A stretch of DNA of 64,000 nt, taken from DATBLE01 sp963837265. GTDB taxonomy: Bacteria > Actinomycetota > Thermoleophilia > Gaiellales > Gaiellaceae. A program made the translations under genes and the position numbers. The notes beneath the pieces are model-generated. The model saw nothing but the letters and a program-made list of their open reading frames with translations, did no database searches and was not told where the DNA came from. The DNA lies in assembly GCA_963837265.1 (NCBI GenBank), contig CAWIMQ010000011.1, forward strand, positions 1 through 64,000. The letters are read 5' to 3'. Positions 28,156-35,859 of this stretch are shown in pieces. Position 1 is the stretch's first letter. Every line of letters begins with the position of its first letter.

Positions 28156-28946
28156 TGGAGGTCGTCAGTCCCACGAGTCTCGAGGAAGCCCTCGGGGTCA
28201 AGGCGGAGCACCCGGACGCGGTGCCGATCCAGGGCGGGACCGACGTCATGGTCGAGCTCAACTTCGACCGCCGCCGGCCCGAGGTGCTCCTCAACCTGAA
28301 CGAGGTCCCGGAGCTCGCCGGCTGGTCCCGCGAGAACGGGACGCTCCGGCTGGGGTCGGGGCTCACCTATGCGGAGGCGATGGAGCCCTCGCTCGCGGAG
28401 CTCCTCCCGGCCCTCGCCGAGGCCTCGCGCACGGTCGGCTCGCCGCAGATCCGCAACCGCGGCACGCTCGGCGGGAACCTCGGCACCGCCTCTCCGGCCG
28501 GCGACGCGCTGCCGCCGCTCCTGGTCGAGAGGGCCGCGGTCGAGCTGGCGTCGGTCCGCGGGCACCGGACGCTCCCTCTGCGCGAGTTCCTGCTCGGTCC
28601 GAAGCGGAACGCGGCCGAGCAGGACGAGCTGATCGTCGCCGTCCGGGTCGAGCCGTCCGGGGCGCCGCAGACGTTCATGAAGGTCGGGCCGCGGAACGCG
28701 ATGGTGATCGCCGTCACGTCGCTCGCGGTCGCAAACGACCGCGAGCGCGGGGAGATTCGGGCCTCGTTCGGTTCATGTGGTCCGGTTCCCGGTCTCGTCA
28801 CCGTCCCGATCGGGGAAGCGATGTCGCTGCCGGACCGGGTCGTCGAGGCGTCCTCGCCGATCGACGACGTGCGCGGGACGGCGGCCTACCGCCGCCACGT
28901 GCTGGGTGTCCTCGCCCGGCGCGCGCTGGAGAGGACGAGCGCGTGA
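28155..28946 (+). CDS. Xanthine dehydrogenase, FAD-binding subunit
   Basis: The protein has 263 residues. The FAD-binding PCMH motifs are 'PIQGGTDVMVELNF' (about 24-37), 'GSPQIRNRGTLGGNLGTASP' (about 100-119) and 'GDALPPLL'. It is the medium subunit of a molybdenum hydroxylase, which passes electrons from the Fe-S centres to NAD+. The start is the ATG at 28155; the frame is open further upstream but only across the permease gene. The next subunit overlaps by 4 nt (GTGA). Confidence 0.92.
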   Translation: MEVVSPTSLEEALGVKAEHPDAVPIQGGTDVMVELNFDRRRPEVLLNLNEVPELAGWSRENGTLRLGSGLTYAEAMEPSLAELLPALAEASRTVGSPQIRNRGTLGGNLGTASPAGDALPPLLVERAAVELASVRGHRTLPLREFLLGPKRNAAEQDELIVAVRVEPSGAPQTFMKVGPRNAMVIAVTSLAVANDRERGEIRASFGSCGPVPGLVTVPIGEAMSLPDRVVEASSPIDDVRGTAAYRRHVLGVLARRALERTSA

Positions 28947-29401
28947 GGATCGGGCTGACCGTCAACGGCGAGCCGCGCGAGGCCGACGTCTGGCCGGGCG
29001 AGAGCCTGCTGTTCGCGCTACGCGAGCGGCTCGGCCTCCCGGGGTCGAAGAACGCGTGCGAGCAGGGCGAGTGCGGCTCGTGCTCCGTGCTCCTCGACGG
29101 CAGGCTCGTCTGCTCGTGCCTCGTCCTCGCGGCGCAAGCCGACGGCCACGAGGTGGTGACCGTCGAGGGCCTGGGCGCGGACGGCGAGCTGCACCGGGTG
29201 CAGGAGGCGTTCGTCGAGGCGGGTGCCGTCCAGTGCGGCTTCTGCACCCCCGGGCTTGTGGTCGCGACCGCCGATCTCCTCTCGCGCCGGCCCGATCCGA
29301 CCGAGGACGAGATCCGCGAGGCGCTCTCCGGTAACCTCTGCCGCTGCACCGGCTACCAGAAGATCTTCGACGCGGTGCGCCTGGCCGCGGGACAGGCGTG
29401 A
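28943..29401 (+). CDS. Xanthine dehydrogenase, [2Fe-2S] subunit
   Basis: The protein has 152 residues. The plant-type [2Fe-2S] site is 'NACEQGECGSCSVLLDG' (about 37-53) with a further Cys in 'RLVCSCLVLA'. The second cluster uses 'AVQCGFCTPGLV' and 'GNLCRCTGYQKI'. It is the small electron-transfer subunit of the molybdenum hydroxylase. Start is GTG 28943. A 253-bp repeat-rich spacer separates it from the catalytic subunit, which is unusual because the other subunits overlap. Confidence 0.93.
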   Translation: MRIGLTVNGEPREADVWPGESLLFALRERLGLPGSKNACEQGECGSCSVLLDGRLVCSCLVLAAQADGHEVVTVEGLGADGELHRVQEAFVEAGAVQCGFCTPGLVVATADLLSRRPDPTEDEIREALSGNLCRCTGYQKIFDAVRLAAGQA

Positions 29402-29654
29402 GCGTGTCGAGCCCGCCCCTGTGGACGAGGTGGACGAAGAGATCCGATGTCGGCACGCCCCCGGCGGCGACACGGCATCTTTTCTCCGATACGGTCGATT
29501 CCGGGTGGCGGGTGGAGCTCCTCCCCACCCAAGGGTGGGGCGCTGGGTGGGGGGCGCGGTGTGGGGCGCGGTGTGAAGCCGGGCGGGGAGCCGGGCGGGG
29601 AGGCGAGCGAAGGCGAGGCGTGCGTCCGGGCGAAGACAGGGGAGTCCCCGCGCG
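29402..29654. repeat. Repeat-rich spacer interrupting the xanthine dehydrogenase genes
   Basis: The 253 bp contain a perfect hairpin CCCCACCC-AA-GGGTGGGG (29523-29540), followed by repeated GTGGGG and GGCGCGGTGTG units and runs of GGGCGGGGAG. Upstream, GTGGACGAGGTGGACGAAGAG resembles the GTGGACGAAGAG part of the tandem repeat at 34809-35008. No convincing coding frame crosses it. Confidence 0.6.
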
Positions 29655-31883
29655 ATGAGCAGCGTGACCGTCCGCGCCCTGGAGCTGGGTCGGGTGGGCG
29701 AGCTCGTCCGGCGCCCGGACGGGATCCCGAAGACGACGGGCCGGTTCGCCTACGCCAGCGACCTCTGGGCGGCCGGGATGCTCTGGGGCCACACGCTCCG
29801 CAGCCCGCACGCGCACGCGCGCATCGTCTCCGTCGACCTCTCGGCGGCGCTGGCGATGCCGGGCGTCCACGCCGTCCTGACGCACGAGGACGTTCCTGGG
29901 ACCAAGACGTACGGGCTCGAGTTCCCCGACCAGCCCGTGCTGGCGATCGACCGCGTCCGCTACTTCGGCGAGCCGGTCGCTCTCGTCGCCGCAGAGCACC
30001 CCGAGCAGGCGCGCCGGGCGGCGGAGATGATCCACTTCGAGTACGAGCCGCTCGAGACGGTCGTCGACCCCGAGCGGGCCACCGAGCAGGAGCCGCTTCA
30101 CCCCGACCGGCCGACCATGGGCCACGGTTACCGCGACGACCCTCGCCCGAACGTCGTCCGCACGATCGTGATCACCCGCGGCGATCCCGACGCTCCCGGT
30201 GACGTCTCAGTCTCGGGCGTCTACGAGACCGCCGCTCAGGACCAGGCCTTCCTCGGCCCCGAGTCGGGTCTCGCGATCCCCGACGGCGAGGGCGGGGTGG
30301 ACATCCACGTGGCGACCCAGTGGCTGCACGTCGACCGGAACCAGGTCGCTCCGTGCCTCGGCCTTCCGGTCGAGCAGGTGCGCCTGCACCTCGCCGGGGT
30401 GGGCGGAGCCTTCGGCGGGCGCGAAGACCTCTCGATGCAGATCCACGGTGCGATGCTCGCGCTCCACACGAGCCGGCCGGTGAAGATGGTCTACGGCCGC
30501 GAGGAGTCGTTCGTCGGCCACGTCCACCGCCACCCGGCGAAGATCTGGGCCGAGCATCGTGCGACGAGAGACGGTCGCCTCGTCTGCGTCCGGATGCAAA
30601 TCCTGCTCGACGGCGGCGCATACGCCTCCTCCTCCACGGCCGTGATCTCGAACGCCTCGTCGTTCGCTCCCGGCCCGTACCGGGTCGAGAACGCGCTGAT
30701 CGAGGGCACGGTCGTCTACACGAACAACCCGCCCTCGGGTGCGATGCGTGGCTTCGGCGCGGTCCAGACCTGCTTTGCGGCCGAGTCGCAGATGGACAAG
30801 CTGGCGGCTGCCCTCGGGATCGACCCCGTCGAGCTGCGCCTGCTGAACGCGCTCGCGCCCGGGGACACGCTCGTCACGGGCCAGGTGCTGACCGGCGCGG
30901 TGCCGGTGGCGGAGGTGATCCGGCGCGCCGCCGGGCTTCCCGTGCCGGAGCCCGAGGAGCTTCCGCGCGATCCGATCCGGCTTCCCGGCGGCGCGGGGAA
31001 CACGACACGCGGCGAGGGAATCCGCCGGGGCGTCGGCTTCGCCGTCGGCTTCAAGAACATCTGCTTCTCGGAGGGCTTCGACGACTTCTGCGCGGCACGG
31101 GTGAAGATCACGGGCGATCCGCCGGCCGCCGAGATCCACTGCGCTGCCGCCGAGGTCGGCCAGGGCGTCTCGAGCGTGATCCTGCAGGTCGCGCGCACCG
31201 AGCTCGGCTTCGACGAGGTCGTCCTCGTCCCGGCCGGGACGGCGAGCGTCGACTCGTCCGGCTCCTCGTCGGCCTCGCGGCTGACCTGGATGGCGGGCGG
31301 CGCCGTCCAGCTCGCGTGCCGGTCGGCGCTCGAGCAGCGCGAGCGCACGGGCGGCGACATCGACGTCACCGAGGTCTACCGGCACGCCCGCACCTGGCCC
31401 CTCGATCCCGAGACCGGCCAGACGACGGGCGAGCGCTCCCACGTCGCGCTGGCCACGGCGGCGATGCGCGTCGTCGTCGAGGTCGACGTCGACCTCGGCC
31501 TCACCCGGGTGGTCTGGGTCGGGACGGCGCAGGATGTCGGCAGGGCGATGAACCCGCAGGGAGTGGAGGGCCAGATCGAGGGCGGCACCGCACAGGGCCT
31601 CGGGCTCGCGCTGATGGAGGAGATCCAGACCCGTGAAGGGCTGATCACGAACGCGAGCTTCACCGACTACCTGATCCCGACCGCGCTCGACATGCCCCCG
31701 GTCGTGGCCGAGCTGGTCGAGGACCCGGAGCCTGATGCCCCCTACGGGGCGAAGGGCGTCGGGGAGCCGCCCACCGTCGTCTCGACGGCGGCGATCGTCT
31801 CGGCGCTCCGCGAGGCGACGGGTCGCGAGCTTCCTCGTGTCCCCGTGCGCCCCGACGACATCGTCGGCATCCAGACGCGCTGA
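29655..31883 (+). CDS. Xanthine dehydrogenase, molybdopterin-binding catalytic subunit
   Basis: The protein has 742 residues. Moco-hydroxylase motifs are present: 'GVGGAFGGREDLSMQIHGAM' (about 248-267), 'GAMRGFGAVQTCFAAESQMD' (about 361-380), 'GQGVSSVILQVARTE' (about 503-517) and the catalytic-Glu region 'YGAKGVGEPPTVVSTAAI' (about 697-714). It hydroxylates hypoxanthine and xanthine to urate, which the minus-strand cluster then degrades. Substrate is inferred from context; CO- or aldehyde-type relatives share the fold. GTG-rich spacer sequence precedes the ATG at 29655. Confidence 0.9.
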   Translation: MSSVTVRALELGRVGELVRRPDGIPKTTGRFAYASDLWAAGMLWGHTLRSPHAHARIVSVDLSAALAMPGVHAVLTHEDVPGTKTYGLEFPDQPVLAIDRVRYFGEPVALVAAEHPEQARRAAEMIHFEYEPLETVVDPERATEQEPLHPDRPTMGHGYRDDPRPNVVRTIVITRGDPDAPGDVSVSGVYETAAQDQAFLGPESGLAIPDGEGGVDIHVATQWLHVDRNQVAPCLGLPVEQVRLHLAGVGGAFGGREDLSMQIHGAMLALHTSRPVKMVYGREESFVGHVHRHPAKIWAEHRATRDGRLVCVRMQILLDGGAYASSSTAVISNASSFAPGPYRVENALIEGTVVYTNNPPSGAMRGFGAVQTCFAAESQMDKLAAALGIDPVELRLLNALAPGDTLVTGQVLTGAVPVAEVIRRAAGLPVPEPEELPRDPIRLPGGAGNTTRGEGIRRGVGFAVGFKNICFSEGFDDFCAARVKITGDPPAAEIHCAAAEVGQGVSSVILQVARTELGFDEVVLVPAGTASVDSSGSSSASRLTWMAGGAVQLACRSALEQRERTGGDIDVTEVYRHARTWPLDPETGQTTGERSHVALATAAMRVVVEVDVDLGLTRVVWVGTAQDVGRAMNPQGVEGQIEGGTAQGLGLALMEEIQTREGLITNASFTDYLIPTALDMPPVVAELVEDPEPDAPYGAKGVGEPPTVVSTAAIVSALREATGRELPRVPVRPDDIVGIQTR

Positions 31884-31942
31884 CCGCGCATTCTCGGCGC
31901 AGCCATTAGGCTCCGGCAGTTCCCGAGCCAAGGAGTGACGAG

Positions 31943-32221
31943 ATGGTCCGCGCTTTCGTCCTGTACGAGCAAGACGTCGACCCGGATCGCTACCGGCAGC
32001 ACATAGAGGAGTTCGTCCGGCCGATTCCCGCGACCTTCAGGCACGGCAAGGTCTTCGGTACGGCGACGGGCGATCCGCGGTACCGCTACTACGCCGAGTT
32101 CGAGTTCGCCGACCAGGACTCCTTCGAGCAGGTCGCCGCCTCGCCCGAGTTCGCCGCCGCCGGCAAGGACGCGGCCGGGATGGGCATCCCCTTCACCGTG
32201 CACTTCGCCGAGATCGAGTGA
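31943..32221 (+). CDS. EthD-like dimeric alpha/beta-barrel protein
   Basis: The protein has 92 residues. 'FVLYEQDVDPDRYRQHIEEF' (about 5-24) and the later 'YYAEFEFADQDSFEQVAASP' fit the EthD/ferredoxin-like fold; members are small dimeric proteins near catabolic enzymes, sometimes decarboxylases or isomerases. AAGGAG lies 8 nt before the ATG, and TAGGCT (31907-31912) is a likely -10. The stop overlaps the GTG of the crotonase gene, so the two are coupled. Confidence 0.75.
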   Translation: MVRAFVLYEQDVDPDRYRQHIEEFVRPIPATFRHGKVFGTATGDPRYRYYAEFEFADQDSFEQVAASPEFAAAGKDAAGMGIPFTVHFAEIE

Positions 32222-33045
32222 CCGAGCCTCGGCGCCCCACGCCGCGCTCTCCGGACGAGCTCGGCCTCGAGTCGATCCTGTACGAGAAGGCGCCGCCCCG
32301 GGCGACGATCACCTTCAACCGGCCCGAGGTCCTGAACGCGTTCGACTTCCGGATGCTGCGGGAGCTCGCCCGCGCCTGCGAGGACGCGTCCTGGGACGAC
32401 GAGATCAGGGTGGTTGTGCTCACCGGCGCGGGCCGCGCCTTCTGCGTCGGCGCCGACCTCCGCTCCTGGGCCGAGGACGGCCTCGTCGGAAACGAGCGCG
32501 AGTACTGGAAATGGTTCGGGGCGATGGACGCCGGCGTGACCGCGATCCGGCGGACGGGCAAGGCGACCCTGGCGCGCATCAACGGGATCTGCGTCGGCGG
32601 CGGCAACGAGATGCAGATGGCGTGCGACCTCGCGGTGATGGCCGAGGACGCCTACATCCGGCAGGTCGGCCTCCAGCACGGGTCGGTCCCTTCCGCGGGC
32701 GCGACGCAGTGGCTGCCGATCCTCGTCGGCGACCGGCGGGCGCGCGAGATCCTGATGCTCTGCGAGGAGATCCCGGCGGCGAAGGCGGCCGAGTGGGGGC
32801 TCGTCAACCGGGCCGTGCCGGCCGCAGAGCTCGATCGGGTGGTCGACGAGCTCGTCGGGAAGCTCGCCGACCGCCTGCCGGCGATCACCCGGTACGCGAA
32901 GACCCAGCTCGACTTCTGGCGCGACCTTGCCTGGCATGGGACCATCGGCCACGCGCGCGACTGGCTCGCGCTCTCGATGCTCACCGAGGACGCCGCCGCG
33001 GGCGTGCACGGCTTCCTGGATCGGCGAGGAAAGGAGAAACGATGA
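32218..33045 (+). CDS. Enoyl-CoA hydratase/isomerase family protein
   Basis: The protein has 275 residues with a crotonase fold. The oxyanion-hole segments are 'VVLTGAGRAFCVGADLRSWA' (about 63-82) and 'ARINGICVGGGNEMQMACDL' (about 119-138). The catalytic position after 'QHGSVPSAGATQWLP' lacks the usual Glu of hydratases, so it may be another crotonase activity. It starts with GTG 32218 and overlaps the neighbours on both sides (GTGA, ATGA). The substrate is unknown. Confidence 0.85.
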   Translation: MTEPRRPTPRSPDELGLESILYEKAPPRATITFNRPEVLNAFDFRMLRELARACEDASWDDEIRVVVLTGAGRAFCVGADLRSWAEDGLVGNEREYWKWFGAMDAGVTAIRRTGKATLARINGICVGGGNEMQMACDLAVMAEDAYIRQVGLQHGSVPSAGATQWLPILVGDRRAREILMLCEEIPAAKAAEWGLVNRAVPAAELDRVVDELVGKLADRLPAITRYAKTQLDFWRDLAWHGTIGHARDWLALSMLTEDAAAGVHGFLDRRGKEKR

Positions 33046-33359
33046 ACGTCGACGAGCTGCTGAGCGGGGCACGGGACGCGATCTCGGTGCGGCGCGTCTA
33101 CGGCGATCCGGTCGAGCAGGACGGCGTCGTCCTCGTTCCGGCGGCCGCCGTGGGCGGCGGCGGAGGCGGCGGTGGTGACGGCGAGTACAACGGCGGCGCC
33201 GGGTTCGGGCTACGCGCCCGGCCGGTCGGCGCCTACGTGATCAGGGACGGCGACGTGGCCTGGAAGCCGGCGATCGATCCGTTCCGGCTCACCGTGGGCT
33301 GGCAGGTCGTCGGTGCGCTCCTCGCGCTCGCCCTCTGGTCGTTCGCGAAGCGCCGCTGA
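33042..33359 (+). CDS. GerW (YtfJ) family sporulation-type protein
   Basis: The protein has 105 residues. The layout is characteristic: an N-terminal domain with 'VEQDGVVLVPAAAVGGGGGG' (about 25-44), a poly-Gly tract, 'GLRARPVGAYVIRDGDVAWK' (about 56-75) and one C-terminal hydrophobic helix (about 84-98). AAAGGAG precedes the ATG. In Firmicutes GerW is needed for spore germination. The family is also common in non-sporulating actinobacteria, where its role is unknown. Confidence 0.85.
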   Translation: MNVDELLSGARDAISVRRVYGDPVEQDGVVLVPAAAVGGGGGGGGDGEYNGGAGFGLRARPVGAYVIRDGDVAWKPAIDPFRLTVGWQVVGALLALALWSFAKRR

Positions 33360-33363
33360 CCGG

Positions 33364-33600
33364 CTACCAGCGGCTGTTCGTCCGGCGCAGGCCGGTATAC
33401 GGAACGAGGGCGAGGAGCACGAAAGCTCCCAGCCAGACCACGCCCGCGACGATCGGTCCGCCGGGACGGTCGGCGAAGGCCAGGTAGAGGCCGCCGACCA
33501 CCGCGAGGACGCAGTCGTTCGCGACGAGCAGCAGCCGCATCACGAGCAGCGTCGTCGGCCGTTGCGAGCCGAACCACGCCTCCAGGCGGTGGGAGCGCAC
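33364..33600 (-). CDS. Small two-helix membrane protein
   Basis: The protein has 78 residues from GTG 33600. Two hydrophobic helices (about 20-38 and 46-66) are joined by a short 'ADRPGGP' turn, with a basic C-terminus ('TGLRRTNSRW'). It starts 11 nt after the HtrA-type protease gene on the same strand and is probably cotranscribed with it. An alternative ATG at 33540 would remove 20 residues, including a possible cytoplasmic lead. No family recognised. Confidence 0.6.
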   Translation of the reverse strand: MRSHRLEAWFGSQRPTTLLVMRLLLVANDCVLAVVGGLYLAFADRPGGPIVAGVVWLGAFVLLALVPYTGLRRTNSRW

Positions 33601-33611
33601 CCCGCCATTCG

Positions 33612-34625
33612 CTATCCGTCGAGCTCCTCGGGCACGAGCTCGAGCTGCAGCTCGCTCCCCTGCCGAAGCAGCTTCACCCTCACCGTCCGGCCGATCAGCT
33701 CGCCGACCATCAGCCGCTGGAGGTCGTCCACGCCCTCGACCGGCCGGCCGTCCACCTCGACGATCAGGTCCTCCGGCCGCAGCCCGCCGCGGTCGGCGGG
33801 ACTGCCCTCGACGACCTGCACCACCTCGACGCCGCTCCGGCGGCGGAGCTCGGCCGCGAGCCTCGGCGGCAGGGGCCTGGGGCCGCCGGCGATGCCGAGG
33901 TAGGCGCGGCGGAAGCGGCCCTCGGTCATCAGCGCGCCGACGATCCGGCGCGTCGTCTCGTTGATCGGCACGGCCAGGCCGAGCCCGACCCCGGCGACCG
34001 CGGTGTTGATCCCGACGACGCGACCCTCCCCGTCGGCGAGCGCGCCACCGGAGTTGCCGGGGTTGAGGGCCGCGTCGGTCTGGATCACGTTCTCGACGAT
34101 CCGGGTCGCCGAGCCGGAGCGCGTGGGCAGCGAGCGGCCGAGCGCCGAGACGACGCCTGCGGTGACCGACCCGGCGAAGCCGTTCGGGTTTCCGATCGCG
34201 ACGACGAGCTGGCCGACCCGGAGACCGTCCGCGTCGCCGAGGCCGGCCGCGGTCAGCCCGCTCGACTCGGCCCGGAGCACCGCCAGGTCGGACAAAGGGT
34301 CGGACCCCACCACCTCGACCGCGAGCTCGCGGCCGTCGACGAACGAGGCGACGCCGCGGCCGGTGCCCGCGACGACGTGCGCCGAGGTGAGGACGAAGCC
34401 GTCGGGCGTGATCACGACTCCGCTGCCGCCGCCGTCCAGCCGACGGCCGCGGCCGACCCGGCGGGACACCCGCAGGTTCGCCACCGACGGCGCGAGGAGC
34501 CGTGCGACCTCGGTGACGACACGCGAGTAGGCGTCGAGCGGCGTCTCCTCCTGCACCGGCGCCGTCACGAGCGCGGCGTCGCGCGTGCCTCGTCCGTCGT
34601 CCGCGATCAGCCTCAGCGTTCCCAT
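33612..34625 (-). CDS. HtrA/DegP-type serine protease with PDZ domain
   Basis: The protein has 337 residues. The trypsin-fold triad is His in 'LTSAHVVAG', Asp in 'SDPLSDLAVL' and Ser in 'NPGNSGGAL', followed by a PDZ domain ('GVEVVQVVEGSPADRGGLRP'). Unlike typical HtrA there is no signal peptide or membrane helix from ATG 34625, so it may be cytosolic; upstream in-frame codons run into intergenic sequence without a hydrophobic segment. It would act in protein quality control. Followed by a small membrane protein. Confidence 0.88.
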   Translation of the reverse strand: MGTLRLIADDGRGTRDAALVTAPVQEETPLDAYSRVVTEVARLLAPSVANLRVSRRVGRGRRLDGGGSGVVITPDGFVLTSAHVVAGTGRGVASFVDGRELAVEVVGSDPLSDLAVLRAESSGLTAAGLGDADGLRVGQLVVAIGNPNGFAGSVTAGVVSALGRSLPTRSGSATRIVENVIQTDAALNPGNSGGALADGEGRVVGINTAVAGVGLGLAVPINETTRRIVGALMTEGRFRRAYLGIAGGPRPLPPRLAAELRRRSGVEVVQVVEGSPADRGGLRPEDLIVEVDGRPVEGVDDLQRLMVGELIGRTVRVKLLRQGSELQLELVPEELDG

Positions 34626-34808
34626 GGCCCAGTGATACCAGCAGCGGCACGGGTCGGGCCGGCGGCAGGGCCACTCGACGCACTCTCTTCGGGCTGCCGG
34701 CCGGGCGCCCGCCGACGTGGAGATCTCGTGAAGGGAGGAAGCGCCGTTCTCGCACCGGCGCAACCCGGCCACGGCCGCCGTCGACATGGCCCGGCCGGAC
34801 GCGTCGGG

Positions 34809-35008
34809 TGACAGGCGCTGCGGTGGAGAAAATGCCACGGAATCGTCACACCTGGAGTGCCAGGCACTGCCGGTGGACGAAGAGGCACGGAATCGTCACA
34901 CCTGGAGTGCCAGGCACTGCCGGCGGACGAAGAGGCACGGAATCGTCACACCTGGAGTGCCAGGCACTGCCGGCGGACGAAGAGGCACGGAATCGTCACA
35001 CCTGGACT
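34809..35008. repeat. 50-bp tandem repeat array, about four units
   Basis: Units begin at 34836, 34886, 34936 and 34986 (CACGGAATCGTCACACC...), period exactly 50 bp. The first two complete units differ only C/T at one site, the last is partial, and a degenerate unit precedes them (34809-34835). Each unit contains the interrupted palindrome AGTGCC-A-GGCACT and GGACGAAGAGG. There are no variable spacers and the period is not a multiple of three. It fills the 463-bp gap 34626-35088; the rest of that gap shows only a leaderless promoter. Confidence 0.9.
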
Positions 35009-35075
35009 TGCGCTGATTCGGGCATGGCCGGTGCGGGAAACCGCATGGCCGGCTGCGCCGTGTTCCTGCGTGGTC

Positions 35076-35081
35076 TAGGCT
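35076..35081 (+). promoter_or_regulatory. Leaderless -10 box of the PaaG-like gene
   Basis: TAGGCT ends 7 nt before the GTG at 35089. Confidence 0.5.
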
Positions 35082-35088
35082 CCGCGCC

Positions 35089-35859
35089 GTGGCCGAGGTC
35101 GAGACCTCCAGGGACGGCGCGGTCCTGACGATCACGCTGAACCGTCCGGACTCCTACAACGCGCTGACGACGTCGATGCACGCAGCGCTTCACGCGGCGC
35201 TCGAGGAGGCGGCGGCCGGCGATGTCCGCGCCGTCGTGCTCACCGGCGCCGGCCGCGGCTTCTGCTCCGGGCAGGACCTGAACGAGTTTCGCGACGTCGA
35301 GCACGACATCGCCGGGCAGCTGGAACGGACGTACCACCCGAACGTCCGCGCGATCCGGGCGCTCGAGAAGCCCGTGATCGCGGCCGTCAACGGCGCGGCG
35401 GCCGGGGCGGGGCTGTCGCTCGCGTGCGTCTGCGACTACCGGCTCGCCGCCGACTCGGCGAGCTTCGTCCCCGGCTTCATCGGGATCGGCCTCGTGCCCG
35501 ACTCGGGCGGCTCGTACTTCATCGCCCGGCTGCTCGGCCCGTCGCGCGCGTTCACCTGGATGAGCTCCAACCGCAAGCTCACCGCCGCCGAGGCGCAGGC
35601 GTGGGGGCTCGTCGACGAGGTGGTCGAGGCCGACGCGCTCCGCGCGCGCGCGGCCGAGCTCGCGTCGGACTACGCCGCGCGGCCGACCCGCGCGATCGGG
35701 ATGACGAAGCGGCTCTTCGACCACGCGCAGAACGCGACTCTCGACGAGCAGCTCGCGCTCGAGGGCGAGCTGCAGACGGCGGCGACGAGGACGGAGGACT
35801 TCGCCGAGGGCATGGCGGCGTTCCTGGCGAAGCGCCCGCCGCGCTTCACCGGTCGTTGA
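35089..35859 (+). CDS. PaaG-like enoyl-CoA hydratase/isomerase
   Basis: The protein has 256 residues. Crotonase motifs 'GAGRGFCSGQDLNEFRDVEH' (about 56-75) and 'AVNGAAAGAGLSLACVCDYR' (about 101-120), and an Asp in 'GLVPDSGGSYFIARLLG' instead of the hydratase Glu, match PaaG, the ring 1,2-epoxyphenylacetyl-CoA isomerase (oxepin-forming) of phenylacetate degradation. That would link it to paaABCD at 48.3-50.7 kb. A general isomerase role remains possible. It is followed by overlapping TTG-started and GTG-started genes. Confidence 0.85.
   Translation: MAEVETSRDGAVLTITLNRPDSYNALTTSMHAALHAALEEAAAGDVRAVVLTGAGRGFCSGQDLNEFRDVEHDIAGQLERTYHPNVRAIRALEKPVIAAVNGAAAGAGLSLACVCDYRLAADSASFVPGFIGIGLVPDSGGSYFIARLLGPSRAFTWMSSNRKLTAAEAQAWGLVDEVVEADALRARAAELASDYAARPTRAIGMTKRLFDHAQNATLDEQLALEGELQTAATRTEDFAEGMAAFLAKRPPRFTGR

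Noticed and set aside
34836..35008. Possible CRISPR array
   Set aside because: The 50-bp units are contiguous and identical throughout, with no unique spacers and no cas genes; it is a plain tandem repeat.
34786..35128. Three overlapping open frames repeating 'RNRHTWSARHCRR'-like peptides
   Set aside because: They arise because a 50-bp period shifts frame every unit. There is no ribosome site and no family match.
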